A DNA stretch of 49,737 nucleotides, taken from assembly GCA_039931435.1 (NCBI GenBank), contig JBDTRY010000006.1, forward strand, positions 1 to 49,737. Direction: 5' to 3'. A program made the translations under genes and the position numbers. The first letter of the stretch is position 1. Every line of letters starts with the position of its first letter. The DNA is from JBDTRY01 sp039931435 (GTDB lineage Bacteria > Acidobacteriota > Thermoanaerobaculia > Gp7-AA8). Positions 34,304-43,661 of this stretch are shown here, piece after piece. Below the pieces are notes generated by a model that saw nothing but the letters and a program-made list of their open reading frames with translations, was not told where the DNA came from and did no database searches.

Positions 34304-35878
34304 CTAAACTCCGGGTCGATCTGCCGCGGCGCGAGTGGGTAAGACCGAGGCCGGAAGTGACGGGGACGGCGCCTGCTCTTGACGATCCGCTGCCGCCGGC
34401 GGAGCAGCGGGCGGCGCTACCCCGATGCGCACTTCGTATTCGCTCTTGTATCGTGCAATGCCCTTTGTCAGCGCTGCCACCAACGTATCCTGGAACGCTC
34501 CGTCCGTCAGCTTCTTTTCCTCGTCGGGGTTGGAGATGAAACCAACCTCCACGAGCGCCGCCGGCATCGTCGCTCCAACCAGGACTTTGAAGGGCGCCTG
34601 CTTCACACCTCGGCTGAGGACACCGGTGGCCTGATTCATCTCCTCCTGCACAACCTGGGCGAGCCGGCTGGACTCATTCAGATACGACTGCTGGGCCAGA
34701 TCCCACAGAATGAGATTGAGCTCGGAATTTCCCTGACGGCCCTGGCCGCTGTTTTCCCGGTCCGCGGCATGACGGGCCAGCTCATCCGAAGCATCTGCGG
34801 ACAGGAAATACGTTTCGGAGCCCTTCGCACCTTTGATCACAGAGGAGTTCAGGTGAACGGAGAGGAAGAGATCGGCTTGATACTGATTGGCCAGCGCGGT
34901 CCGCTGGTCGAGGGGTACGACCTCATCGCTTTCCCGGGTCAGGACCACTCTCGTGTGCAATGTGGACTCGAGACGCGCTGCCAGCTTCCGGCAGATGGCC
35001 AGGGTGACATCTTTTTCGAAGAGTCCGCCCGGACCGACTGCGCCGACCTCCTTGCCCCCGTGACCAGGGTCGATGACGATCGTGTGAATTCCAGGAGCGT
35101 TACGCCGGCGGGGCGTGATCGTCGTCTGGGGAAGAACTGGAACCGGAGCGGCTGCCTGGCGAAGGTCGAGCACGATCCGGAAGGGATTCTCCAGCTTGTA
35201 ACTGTCGGCCGCAACCTGAGCGGTCTTGAGCTCGATGCGCACCTCTTTCGGACCGAAGGTCATTCCGGAAACATAGGCGCTGTCATATTTCTGTTCTGGA
35301 ACGGGCACCCTGATCGGCGAGACCAGACGCACCACCAGAGTGCCGGCCTCCCTGACGATCGTGTACTCGGTAGGTCCGGATAGTTGCAGAACGATCTTCG
35401 TGAGATTCTGAACGTCGACCACTGATGGTTGTACTTCAAGGGTCTCCACCGGAACGGGCTTGAGTTCGAGGACGCCGGTGGCCTGGTCCCAGACCGCGTC
35501 GAGGCCGGCAGCCAACCGCAGGAACCCGGAGAAGAACTGCAACGGTGCGAAAGGCCTTCCCTCCACAATCATCGGAGGTTGAGGCATCTCTATCATCTTG
35601 TCCCGAACGACTGCATAGCGGCTGTCGGCCGCAAAGGCCACATCCAGTCCGCCTACCACGGCCTTGAACCCCTCCGGCACCTTCTCCACCCTTCCGCCAA
35701 CGGAGGCGAGGACCCGGTCGACCGGAAACAACGGCTGCCCGCCCTGCTGAGCGATGGTGATGGTTTGCTCTCCACCTGGAAATTTAAGGCGGGCCGCAGA
35801 ACTTCCCTGCGCCCAGACATAGGTGGCGAATGCCACTGCGACCGCTGTCAGGAAAACAACGTTCGTACGTTTCGCCAT
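34304..35878 (-). CDS. N-acetylmuramoyl-L-alanine amidase, AMIN plus Amidase_3
   Basis: Cleaves the amide between MurNAc and the stem peptide, typically at septa during cell separation. It has a signal peptide (MAKRTNVVFLTAVAVAFATY), a copper-amine-oxidase-N-like segment (about 30-145), an AMIN domain (about 155-250, VRIELKTAQVAADSYKLENP, envelope targeting) and an Amidase_3 catalytic domain (about 275-475). Zinc and catalytic residues are visible: His in DPGHGGKEVGA, Glu in LFEKDVT, His in SVHLNS and Glu in LVEVGFISN. A Pro/Ala-rich tail follows. ATG at 35878 is preferred over 35911 because the signal peptide begins there; 524 residues. It is followed by the GerMN gene 1 base later. Confidence 0.93.
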   Translation of the reverse strand: MAKRTNVVFLTAVAVAFATYVWAQGSSAARLKFPGGEQTITIAQQGGQPLFPVDRVLASVGGRVEKVPEGFKAVVGGLDVAFAADSRYAVVRDKMIEMPQPPMIVEGRPFAPLQFFSGFLRLAAGLDAVWDQATGVLELKPVPVETLEVQPSVVDVQNLTKIVLQLSGPTEYTIVREAGTLVVRLVSPIRVPVPEQKYDSAYVSGMTFGPKEVRIELKTAQVAADSYKLENPFRIVLDLRQAAAPVPVLPQTTITPRRRNAPGIHTIVIDPGHGGKEVGAVGPGGLFEKDVTLAICRKLAARLESTLHTRVVLTRESDEVVPLDQRTALANQYQADLFLSVHLNSSVIKGAKGSETYFLSADASDELARHAADRENSGQGRQGNSELNLILWDLAQQSYLNESSRLAQVVQEEMNQATGVLSRGVKQAPFKVLVGATMPAALVEVGFISNPDEEKKLTDGAFQDTLVAALTKGIARYKSEYEVRIGVAPPAAPPAAADRQEQAPSPSLPASVLPTRAAADRPGV

Positions 35879-36111
35879 CGCTCCCCACCCCTCTCCGGAA
35901 ATTCTCGTCATTCGAAGCCGATCCGCAGTCGCAGCTCGCCTCTGGTCATTATGCGCGATAAGTAATTGGCCAGCAATTTATCCGGCGAAGGGCAAGGCCA
36001 GGGCAATTCTGCTCGAGCGGCCCTTCCCCGCATCCCCTGACACGGTGCCTCTCAGTACACAGCTGTAGAACTACTCCCAGCCCCGCATTACCATGGATAC
36101 AGAGGGTTGAC

Positions 36112-36693
36112 ATGGATATGCGATTGGCAGTGATCTTTTGCGCAGGTCTGGTTGTAATTTCGTGCAATGACAAACCGGCGGGACCGGCCATGAGCCGCAC
36201 GCCGGTCAGTATTCGCGGATGGATCGAGGAGATCGAGCCCCCTGACACCGAGCTATACCGGCTTCGATCGAAGACAGCCGGCGCTGCCGAACAGCGCGCT
36301 GAAATCTTCAAGCAGGCATCGATCAACGTGGCAGAGACGGATATCGCCTCAGGTGGAATCGGGGAAACTGGATCGTTCATCATTCTCGACGTCCCTCCCG
36401 GCAAAGTGACGTTGAGCTTCACCTCGCCGGGCATCGCCCGCTCCGATCTGCTCATGACGGGCGTTCCGCCGAATGCCGACATCCTTCTGCCTTCAGTCAG
36501 CGTAGGTCGCGATGGAACGAAGTTGCTGAATCCCGACGCCGTGGTCGTACGCGTGCCGATCACCTCGGAAGATCCTCACCCGCACTTCCCGCCGGTCAAC
36601 ATCGGCGGCAGAAGCATTCCTGTCAGGGCCGTATCCCTGGACGACCTCATGGATCGTCGCGACTATCCCACGCCCGAGCCCAGCAAGCCCTGA
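36112..36693 (+). CDS. Hypothetical lipoprotein
   Basis: Not recognised. Residues 1-18 form a signal with lipobox VISC (Cys18). The rest has about 175 residues of polar sequence: VSIRGWIEEIEPPD, GETGSFIILDVPPGKVTLSF (which resembles the core of carboxypeptidase-regulatory-like beta sandwiches), and a C-terminal NIGGRSIPVRAVSLDD. The first of two nearby ATGs is chosen because AGAGGG lies 5 bases before it. It diverges from the amidase gene over a 233-base gap in which no clear promoter was assigned. Confidence 0.75.
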   Translation: MDMRLAVIFCAGLVVISCNDKPAGPAMSRTPVSIRGWIEEIEPPDTELYRLRSKTAGAAEQRAEIFKQASINVAETDIASGGIGETGSFIILDVPPGKVTLSFTSPGIARSDLLMTGVPPNADILLPSVSVGRDGTKLLNPDAVVVRVPITSEDPHPHFPPVNIGGRSIPVRAVSLDDLMDRRDYPTPEPSKP

Positions 36694-36725
36694 AATACGT
36701 CAGAACAGAACGAGGGAGGACGACA

Positions 36726-37244
36726 GTGTCCAAAGCGGGATTTGAACTTCGCACCACGCGCGGGAACAAACTGGCGGAAATGATCGGCAGCTTCTCTCAA
36801 TCCGTCACGGAATGGACGGGATCGAGCCTGGCCTTTTTCATTGCTCTGGGGATCGTCATCATCTGGGCGGTGACCGGCCCGATATTTCATTACTCGAATA
36901 CCTGGCAACTCGTCATCAATACTGGCACGACCATCATTACTTTTCTCATGGTCTTCCTCATCCAGCGGGCCCAGAACAAGGACAGCCTGGCGCTGCAACT
37001 CAAACTGAATGAGCTTGTTGCCGCCATGGAAGGAGCGAGCAACCGCCTCATCGACGTGGAGCACATGTCGGAGAAAGACCTGAAGCTCCTTCGCAGCCAC
37101 TACCGGCGACTCGTGGAGATGTCGGTGGAAGACGGAGATCTCGTTCACTCCCATTCCGTCGAGGAAGCAGAACGGCGCCATCTGAAAAAACATCGCAATC
37201 ATCCAAAGAGGCGCTCCGAGGACGAATCATCGAAGCGTTCATGA
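36726..37244 (+). CDS. Low-affinity iron permease-like small membrane protein
   Basis: A 172-residue protein of the bacterial Fet4-like (PF04120-type) group. Two hydrophobic helices (about 32-55, LAFFIALGIVIIWAVTGPIF, and about 64-82, NTGTTIITFLMVFLIQRAQN) are followed by a soluble, charged helix and a Lys/Arg/His-rich tail. The NTGTTIITFLMVFLIQ-x-xQN-x-D segment is the family hallmark. Iron transport is proven only for distant fungal relatives, so the function here is tentative. GTG start with GGAGG seven bases upstream. Confidence 0.85.
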   Translation: MSKAGFELRTTRGNKLAEMIGSFSQSVTEWTGSSLAFFIALGIVIIWAVTGPIFHYSNTWQLVINTGTTIITFLMVFLIQRAQNKDSLALQLKLNELVAAMEGASNRLIDVEHMSEKDLKLLRSHYRRLVEMSVEDGDLVHSHSVEEAERRHLKKHRNHPKRRSEDESSKRS

Positions 37245-37280
37245 GGCGAAGGTAGTCTGTGCGCCCGCTGCTGAGAGAAA

Positions 37281-38255
37281 TCAGTCCACAGCGATCAGCT
37301 CGCAGAACTTTTCGAGATCCACATTTCCGCCGGAGACCACGGCCACGATCGGGCCTGCTTCGATTCTGCCGCTCATTGCCGCCGCGACAGCCAGAGCACC
37401 GGCACCCTCGGAAATGATCCGTACTTCTTCGGCCAGATGTCTCATGGCCCGGCGCACCTCGTCGAGAGAAACCACGATCGATGCATCCACCACGCGACGG
37501 AGCCGGTCCCACATATTCGGGAAAACGCTTTTGCCTCCGGCGCCGTCGACGAATGAAGCGGTCCATCCGGTGAAGATCTCCGCTTTGCCGGTCTCGAGCG
37601 ACCTGGAAAGCGGGGCCGCGGTCTCCGGCTCGGCCCCATAGATGCGCACTTCAGGATGGAGCTCGCGAAATGCCGAACCGATTCCGGAGATGAGCCCTCC
37701 CCCGCCCACTGCCGCCACGACGGATCGGACGGAAGGAAGATCTTCTTCAATCTCCAAAGCGATCGTACCGTTGCCGGCGATGAAGTTCGAGTCGTCGAAG
37801 GGATGGATGAAGGCACCTTCGACGCCTTCGAAGCTCCGCGTTTCCATCGCCCGCCAGCACGCGTCGAAGGGAGCCTTCACGAGCGTGGCACCAAGTTCCC
37901 TCATCCTCCGTACTTTCGTTTCCGGTGCGTTTTCGATGACCACCACGGTACAAGGCACCCCGGCCGACCGGGCGGCGTAGGCTACCCCCTGGCCGGCGTT
38001 TCCCGCGCTGATGGTCCACACTCCGCGCGACCGTTCGCTTTCCGAGAGCATGGCCACGGCGTTCGCCGCGCCTCGCAGCTTGAAGGCGTTGATCGGCTGC
38101 AGGCTCTCCAGCTTCAGATAGATATCCGGTCCGGGACCTCCGAGGCGCAGGGGAATGAGAGGGCTTCGCAGCACAATCCCGCGGATGCGCTCGCCGGCTT
38201 CACGAATATCGGCCAGGGTCACAGAAAGGGACGAGGGTGCAAAGTCGGAAGCCAC
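37281..38255 (-). CDS. Threonine dehydratase/serine racemase-like PLP enzyme
   Basis: Fold-type II PLP enzyme acting on hydroxy-amino acids. Lys59 in NAFKLRGAAN forms the PLP aldimine, and the phosphate loop is GGGGLISG near residue 185. ISAGNAGQGVAYAAR matches the family's substrate-carboxylate loop, with Ala in place of the usual His after Asn. Near the C terminus, SEGAGALAVAA and VVSGGNVD are conserved. There is no ACT regulatory domain (324 residues), so it is the catabolic or racemase form instead of IlvA. The exact substrate (Thr, Ser or hydroxyaspartate) is open. It stands 17 bases after the YjdF-like gene on the same strand. Confidence 0.87.
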   Translation of the reverse strand: MASDFAPSSLSVTLADIREAGERIRGIVLRSPLIPLRLGGPGPDIYLKLESLQPINAFKLRGAANAVAMLSESERSRGVWTISAGNAGQGVAYAARSAGVPCTVVVIENAPETKVRRMRELGATLVKAPFDACWRAMETRSFEGVEGAFIHPFDDSNFIAGNGTIALEIEEDLPSVRSVVAAVGGGGLISGIGSAFRELHPEVRIYGAEPETAAPLSRSLETGKAEIFTGWTASFVDGAGGKSVFPNMWDRLRRVVDASIVVSLDEVRRAMRHLAEEVRIISEGAGALAVAAAMSGRIEAGPIVAVVSGGNVDLEKFCELIAVD

Positions 38256-38272
38256 GGCGCGTGATTCTATCC

Positions 38273-38923
38273 TCAGACAGCGGTGACGATCTGCTCTGAA
38301 TGTTTCTGCTCGATCCGATCGAGCTGGCGATCATGCACGCCGCTCATCGTCAGAATCGCGCTCACTGCCCCGAGAAGAGCGAATGTCATGTCCTTCTGGG
38401 TATCCCAGACGTCTCCCTGCGTTCCCAGAAAGGCGTCGGCCGCGCTTCCCGTCAGCTCCGCAGTTGTCCACTCCACCAGCTCGTACAGGGCGCTGATCGC
38501 CAGGCAGATGGAGAGGACGATGAACACCAGCCATTTCCCCCGTCGAAGAGGAGAGCGCCTGAGCAGAACTTCCCGGGCGATCAAGGCGGGCACGAATCCC
38601 TGAGCGAAGTGACCGAGGCGGTCGTAGTGATTTCGAGTGAAATGAAAAACGTCCCGGAGCCAATCAAATAACGGGACTTCGGCGTAGGTGTAATGACCTC
38701 CGACCATGAGAATGATCATGTGCAGAGCAATGAGCGTAAGGACGAGATTCGTGAAACGGAACCGCGGGTAGATGGCTATGAGGAGGACCGAGCCGATGAT
38801 CGCCGGAAAGACCTCGAGTATCCAGGTGAAGTAGTCGTGAGGACGAACGAGCGACCAGATAAAGACGGCAAGAACGGCCCCCGCAAGCGCGAGGGGATAG
38901 CGCTCGACTTCCCGCACCGGCAT
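38273..38923 (-). CDS. YjdF-like (DUF2238) inner membrane protein
   Basis: Six or so transmembrane helices over 216 residues. The family core is seen in HYTYAEVPLFDWLRDVFHFT, RNHYDRLGHFAQGFVPALIA, ALYELVEWTTAELTG and FLGTQGDVWDTQKDM. The conserved acidic and His residues in these loops suggest a binding or catalytic role, but none is established. It precedes the dehydratase-like gene and may be co-transcribed. Confidence 0.88.
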   Translation of the reverse strand: MPVREVERYPLALAGAVLAVFIWSLVRPHDYFTWILEVFPAIIGSVLLIAIYPRFRFTNLVLTLIALHMIILMVGGHYTYAEVPLFDWLRDVFHFTRNHYDRLGHFAQGFVPALIAREVLLRRSPLRRGKWLVFIVLSICLAISALYELVEWTTAELTGSAADAFLGTQGDVWDTQKDMTFALLGAVSAILTMSGVHDRQLDRIEQKHSEQIVTAV

Positions 38924-39073
38924 AAGGAGAGTGTAGTAGAAAAACGGTGGTGAGAGGTGCTACCAACAGGGAGGCGACAGAGGCTATCAGAACGGCTACG
39001 CGCGTTCCCGATCATGTCAGCTCTCTCCGCGGTGCTTTGAGAATCCGCACACGTCGCGCAAAATGTCCGGGCC

Positions 39074-40924
39074 ATGAATGCGCTTCCGTTGATCCTTTTC
39101 TTTCTCGCCGTGACAGCGATCGGCTACCGTTACTACTCGGCATTTCTGGCGGCGAAGGTGGCCGTTCTGGACGATTCCCGGACCACCCCCGCACATCGTC
39201 TCAACGACGGCCAGAACTACGTCCCCACCAACAAGTGGGTTCTGTTCGGTCATCATTTTGCGGCGATCTCCGGCGCAGGACCGCTCATCGGACCCGTGCT
39301 CGCCGCGCAGTTCGGCTATCTTCCCGGACTGTTGTGGCTGGCCTTCGGCGTGGTCTTCGCTGGTGCAACGCACGACTTCGTGATTCTGACGGCCTCGGTG
39401 CGCAGAAACGGACGATCTCTGGCCGAGATCGCGCGCAGCGAGATCGGTCCCGTGGCTGGCTTCACCTCGATGATCGCCATTCTCTTCATCGTCGTCATCG
39501 CCCTGGCCGGACTTGGAATCGCTGTCGTCAACGCGCTTGCGGAGTCGCCGTGGGGGCTCTTTACGATCGCCATGACGGTACCGATCGCACTGGTTCTCGG
39601 TTTCTACCTGCACGGCGGACGTCCGCACGCGATCCGGAAGGGCTCCATCGCTGGTGCCGTTGCCGTTCTTCTGGCCGTGATCGCCGGACATGCCGTTCCG
39701 GGAACAGCGCTTGGCGCGATGCTCACACTCTCCAAGCCCGAGATCACCATCGCCATTGCCATCTACGGTTTTGTGGCATCGGTGCTGCCAGTGTGGATGC
39801 TTCTCTGCCCGCGCGACTATCTCTCTTCGTACATGAAACTGGGAACGATCGCTGCGCTGGTCATCGCTACGATTGTCGTGGCGCCTCACATTCACGCGCC
39901 GGCAATTTCAAGGTTCGCTGCCGGTGGCGGTCCGATCATCCCCGGCAAACTATTCCCCTTCGTCTTCATCACCATCGCCTGCGGCGCCATTTCCGGATTT
40001 CACGCCCTCGTGGGGTCGGGAACGACTCCGAAAATGGTCGACAAGGAATCGGACATCCGCATGATCGGCTACGGGGCCATGCTCTGCGAGGGGCTCGTCG
40101 GAGCGGTGGCATTGATCGCCGTCTGCTCACTGCAGCCCGCTGACTACTTCGCCATCAACACCTCGCCGGAAGTATTCGCCACACTGGGCATGCAGACAGT
40201 CAGCCTCGGCGAGCTGTCACGCCAGGTCGGAGAACAGGTAGCGGGACGGACGGGAGGCGCCGTCTCCCTGGCCATCGGCTTCGCGAATATATTTGCCGGC
40301 TTGCCTGCGCTCAAAGGGCTGATGTCCTACTGGTACCACTTCGCCATCATGTTCGAGGCTCTCTTCATCCTCACTACAATCGATACTGGGACTCGGGTGG
40401 CCCGCTTCATGGTCCAGGAGTTTCTGGGAGGAGCGTGGAAGCCATTCCAGGACAGTGGCTGGATGCCGGGGACCATCCTGGCTACGGGGCTGGTCGTGAC
40501 GTCGTGGACGTACTTCATTCTCACTGGTTCCATCTCCCAGATCTGGCCGATGTTCGGAATCGCCAATCAGCTTCTGGCATGCGTGGCCCTGTGCGTGGGC
40601 ACGACGGTGATCATCAACGCCGGCCGGGCCAGGTACGCATGGACTACCTTCGTGCCCCTGGTGTTCATCTCCACGACAACTCTCTATGGCGGTTGGCGAT
40701 CGGTATTCGACAACTTCCTTCCGCTCGCTCAAAAACCGGGCAAGCAGTTCACGGGCTATCTGGACGCTTCGCTCACCATCATTCTCATGACGTCCGTCGT
40801 GGTCATTCTCATGGCGTCGATCAAGGCCTGGACTCGCTCACTTCGGGGGTTCCCTGTTTCCTACGTGCCGGACACGGCCGAGGGCGTGCGTCACATGCAC
40901 CTTCCGGGCAGCGGCTGCTGCTGA
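39074..40924 (+). CDS. cstA: Carbon starvation protein A, peptide/pyruvate transporter
   Basis: A 616-residue polytopic membrane protein with about 16 helices. The CstA core is clear: DGQNYVPTNKWVLFGHHFAA, ISGAGPLIGPVLAAQFGYLP, ATHDFVILTASVRRNGRSL, SGFHALVGSGTTPKM and LFILTTIDTGTRVARFMVQE. Relatives import peptides or pyruvate during carbon limitation. It ends in GSGCC. It is a single gene, divergent from the YjdF-like gene with a 150-base gap. No two-component regulator is adjacent. Confidence 0.95.
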   Translation: MNALPLILFFLAVTAIGYRYYSAFLAAKVAVLDDSRTTPAHRLNDGQNYVPTNKWVLFGHHFAAISGAGPLIGPVLAAQFGYLPGLLWLAFGVVFAGATHDFVILTASVRRNGRSLAEIARSEIGPVAGFTSMIAILFIVVIALAGLGIAVVNALAESPWGLFTIAMTVPIALVLGFYLHGGRPHAIRKGSIAGAVAVLLAVIAGHAVPGTALGAMLTLSKPEITIAIAIYGFVASVLPVWMLLCPRDYLSSYMKLGTIAALVIATIVVAPHIHAPAISRFAAGGGPIIPGKLFPFVFITIACGAISGFHALVGSGTTPKMVDKESDIRMIGYGAMLCEGLVGAVALIAVCSLQPADYFAINTSPEVFATLGMQTVSLGELSRQVGEQVAGRTGGAVSLAIGFANIFAGLPALKGLMSYWYHFAIMFEALFILTTIDTGTRVARFMVQEFLGGAWKPFQDSGWMPGTILATGLVVTSWTYFILTGSISQIWPMFGIANQLLACVALCVGTTVIINAGRARYAWTTFVPLVFISTTTLYGGWRSVFDNFLPLAQKPGKQFTGYLDASLTIILMTSVVVILMASIKAWTRSLRGFPVSYVPDTAEGVRHMHLPGSGCC

Positions 40925-40938
40925 CTGTCCGCCCCGAC

Positions 40939-41964
40939 TTACTTGTCGGCGAACGAGTCGCGCGCCAGAATTTCTATTCCGCGGCGTTTCACGTCCACGA
41001 AGATTTTGTGCACACCTCTCTGCAGTTCCGGCGGTCTCTTCACGACCAGGACGTAGTAGCCGGACATCGTCTTCTCGATCTTGTCCATGGCCAGTTGCGG
41101 AAAGAGATAGGTCTTCTGATAGGAGCCGCCGGTATCCTTGGCCGCCATCTGCAACCCCGCTTCCAGCGTGTGGTAATCAGCCTCGGTGACGTCGAGAACA
41201 AATACGGTTGTACGGGAAGACTCCAGGGCCCTCTTGGCCGGTATGTAGTCATGCGTCATGGCCACCCCGATTCCCGGGATGAAATCCCCGAGACCCCAGC
41301 CGAACATGATCATGGATTTGGGCCCGGGAATGGGCAGAAGCGCGTTTCCGATCAGAAGGAGCGCTTGTTCCGACGAGGCTGCATCCCTGGCGTCCTGCGC
41401 TTTGATTTTCGGAAACAGAGCAGGAGAAGGCACCAGTTGCGGCGCAGGCGGCTCGTTGATGCTCATGGCGTCCTTGATCGCGTACTCCAGCATGCTGCGG
41501 TTGGAAGTGAAGTCCTGACGTAATTTGAGATGGGAATCGAACGAGATCACCGCCACGCGATCATCGGGAAGTAACGTATCCAGGAAATCGATGGCGTACT
41601 GCGTCATCTTCATCTGGCCTTTGATGCGTTCGCGAGCCCTGCCGAAGTCGGTCTGAAAGTAAAGGACGATCAGGCGTCCCCGCGGAGGTAGCTCCTCGTG
41701 CTTCGCATATGCTTCCTCGATCGAAGGACCCTCCGGATACGCAGTCGACGAATCCACCCACTCCAACGACTCCACCTCAGCGGTTTTGCCGTCGACCTTG
41801 ACCTTGAAGTCTCCGGCTTTCAGTCCCGTGATCGGCGTGCCGTCGTACTTTGTGACGTGGGCGTCGATGATGATCCGCTCGACCGTGATCTGCTCCTGAA
41901 ATGGAGCTTGAGCGAGAAGAGGGCCTGCCAGCAGAAGGACACCGATGAATGGGAGACGTGTCAT
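40939..41964 (-). CDS. Secreted VWFA-related domain protein
   Basis: Member of the Acidobacteria-enriched VWFA-related family. The signal peptide MTRLPFIGVLLLAGPLLAQA is followed by a short beta domain (VERIIIDAHVTKYDGTPITG, DFKVKVDGK), then the A-domain region (LIVLYFQTDFGRARERIKGQ, LLPDDRVAVISFDSHLKL, SMIMFGWGLGD). The classic MIDAS DxSxS is not intact: the corresponding strand has YFQTD. The C-terminal part is GYYVLVVKRPPELQRG with VDVKRRGIEILAR. The frame is open to 42072, but ATG at 41964 has AGAGGA six bases before it and a proper signal peptide; 341 residues. Confidence 0.85.
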   Translation of the reverse strand: MTRLPFIGVLLLAGPLLAQAPFQEQITVERIIIDAHVTKYDGTPITGLKAGDFKVKVDGKTAEVESLEWVDSSTAYPEGPSIEEAYAKHEELPPRGRLIVLYFQTDFGRARERIKGQMKMTQYAIDFLDTLLPDDRVAVISFDSHLKLRQDFTSNRSMLEYAIKDAMSINEPPAPQLVPSPALFPKIKAQDARDAASSEQALLLIGNALLPIPGPKSMIMFGWGLGDFIPGIGVAMTHDYIPAKRALESSRTTVFVLDVTEADYHTLEAGLQMAAKDTGGSYQKTYLFPQLAMDKIEKTMSGYYVLVVKRPPELQRGVHKIFVDVKRRGIEILARDSFADK

Positions 41965-42058
41965 GAACGATCCTCTGGAAAAGCGAAACGCCAACAATGA
42001 ATCAGGCGGACCGCTGTAGACTGCTACCAAATTCCTCATCGATCCCCTGGCAAACAAT

Positions 42059-42114
42059 TCAACACTCAACACTCAACACTCAACACTCAACACTCAACAC
42101 TGAACATTGAACGC
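42059..42114. repeat. Heptamer tandem repeat (TCAACAC)6 plus degenerate copies
   Basis: Six exact consecutive copies of TCAACAC at 42059-42100, followed by two degraded copies (tgaacat, tgaacgc). It lies in the gap between the VWFA-related gene and the M64 peptidase gene, about 100 bases upstream of both likely starts. The heptamer length is out of frame with coding, so copy-number changes would alter spacing in the divergent promoter region. Confidence 0.9.
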
Positions 42115-42209
42115 ATTGCACTCTTCCCTGCTCACTTGCAAATTACTCCCACCCCGGCCTGGATTCGAATTTTCGGAAAAACGTTAACCGAACGCTCACT
42201 GGAGATTCA

Positions 42210-43658
42210 ATGAACCGTCGCGCACAGCTTCGCCTCGCAATTTCTGCCCTGCTCGTACTTCTGACAACGTCTCTGTACGCCCAGGCCGCCCCGGCATTCG
42301 ACCAGTTCTTCCGCGACAAGACCATGCGCGTGGATTACTTCCATACGGCGGGCAAATCGATCGCGGAGATCGTGGCACTGGACGACGTGGTTTCCGACGG
42401 ACCATGGGCGGGCAGCCGGACACGCCTGCTCGACGAGACCAATCTCGGCGATTTTTTTCTTGTCGTCCTCGATCGTGACACCAGCCGCCAGATTTATTCA
42501 CGGGGCTTTTCCTCGATTTTCGGGGAGTGGATCACCACGCCCGAAGCAAAAACGGCCTACCGCACTTTTCACGAATCTCTTCGCTTCCCCTGGCCGAAAC
42601 ATCCCGTGCATGTCGTCCTGCAGAGGCGGAATGAAGATGGCGCGGGATTCCACGAGATATGGGACACGGTGATCGATCCCGATTCGCGGTTCGTAAACCG
42701 CGCCGATCTGCAGCCGGCCGGCAAAGTCTGGTCGCTGATTGACAACGGGCCATCCTCGGAGAAAGTGGACATCCTGCTCCTCAGCGAAGGCTACACCGCC
42801 GCTGAACTACCAAAGTTTCACGCCGACGCCAAACGGCTGGTGGATGCGCTCTTTCGAGAAGAGCCGTTCAAGAGCCGCCGCAAAGATTTCAACGTCCGGG
42901 GCATGGACGTGGCCGCAGCAGAAAGTGGTGGAAACCGCCCTCAGGTCAATGAGTTCCGGCGGACAGTCGTGGGGACTTCGTACAACACCTTCGACTCCGA
43001 GAGGTACGTGCTCACCCTGGACAACAAGGCCTTCCGGAATATCGCCTCCGGCGCTCCGTACGAGTTCGTGGAGATCCTCGTGAACTCGAAGCAATACGGT
43101 GGCGGCGGAATCTACAACGACCAGGCCACCGCCGCTGTGGACACGGCATTTGCGGAGTATGTTTTCGTACACGAGTTCGGCCATCACTTCGCCGATCTGG
43201 CCGACGAGTACTACACCTCCGACGTAGCTTACGAAACCGGAGCTTCCTATCATCAGGAACCCTGGCAGCCCAACGCCACAGCACTTCACGACCCGGATCA
43301 TCTGAAGTGGAAAGACCTCGTCGACCGCGGCACTCCCATACCAACGCCCTGGGACAAGCAGCAGTTCGAGGAAATGGACAAGGCCTTCCAGAAGCGACGC
43401 CGGGCCCTTCTCGCTCGCAAGGCTCCGGAGGCCGAGGTGGATGCACTGTTCCGCGAAGGCCAGGCCGCCGAGACGAAACTGCTGGGATCGATGAAGTACT
43501 CTGGAAAGGTTGGCGCATTCGAAGGCGCGAATTACGAAGCGACGGGCGAGTATCGACCCGAGGCCGACTGCATCATGTTTACCAGAGACGAAGTGCCTTT
43601 CTGCCGGGTATGTCAGCGGGCCATCACGAACATCATCGATCTCTATTCACGGCCTTGA
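42210..43658 (+). CDS. Secreted M64-family zinc peptidase
   Basis: Relative of the IgA1-type peptidase family M64. Signal peptide (residues 1-26, LAISALLVLLTTSLYAQAA), an N-terminal M64_N beta domain (about 35-160), then the catalytic domain (about 185-480). The zinc motif is HEFGHHFADLADEYY, starting at His321 and Glu322. VDILLLSEGYTAAEL and QYGGGGIYND are typical of the family. A late Cys pair (CIMFTRDEVPFCRVC) is conserved among relatives. Soil-bacterial members are general secreted proteases; a host-immunoglobulin role is not implied. A small lipoprotein gene follows directly. Confidence 0.92.
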   Translation: MNRRAQLRLAISALLVLLTTSLYAQAAPAFDQFFRDKTMRVDYFHTAGKSIAEIVALDDVVSDGPWAGSRTRLLDETNLGDFFLVVLDRDTSRQIYSRGFSSIFGEWITTPEAKTAYRTFHESLRFPWPKHPVHVVLQRRNEDGAGFHEIWDTVIDPDSRFVNRADLQPAGKVWSLIDNGPSSEKVDILLLSEGYTAAELPKFHADAKRLVDALFREEPFKSRRKDFNVRGMDVAAAESGGNRPQVNEFRRTVVGTSYNTFDSERYVLTLDNKAFRNIASGAPYEFVEILVNSKQYGGGGIYNDQATAAVDTAFAEYVFVHEFGHHFADLADEYYTSDVAYETGASYHQEPWQPNATALHDPDHLKWKDLVDRGTPIPTPWDKQQFEEMDKAFQKRRRALLARKAPEAEVDALFREGQAAETKLLGSMKYSGKVGAFEGANYEATGEYRPEADCIMFTRDEVPFCRVCQRAITNIIDLYSRP

Positions 43659-43661
43659 GAA

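Noticed and set aside
42059..42114. CRISPR array
   Set aside because: Seven-base direct repeats without spacers; a simple tandem repeat. No cas genes in the window.
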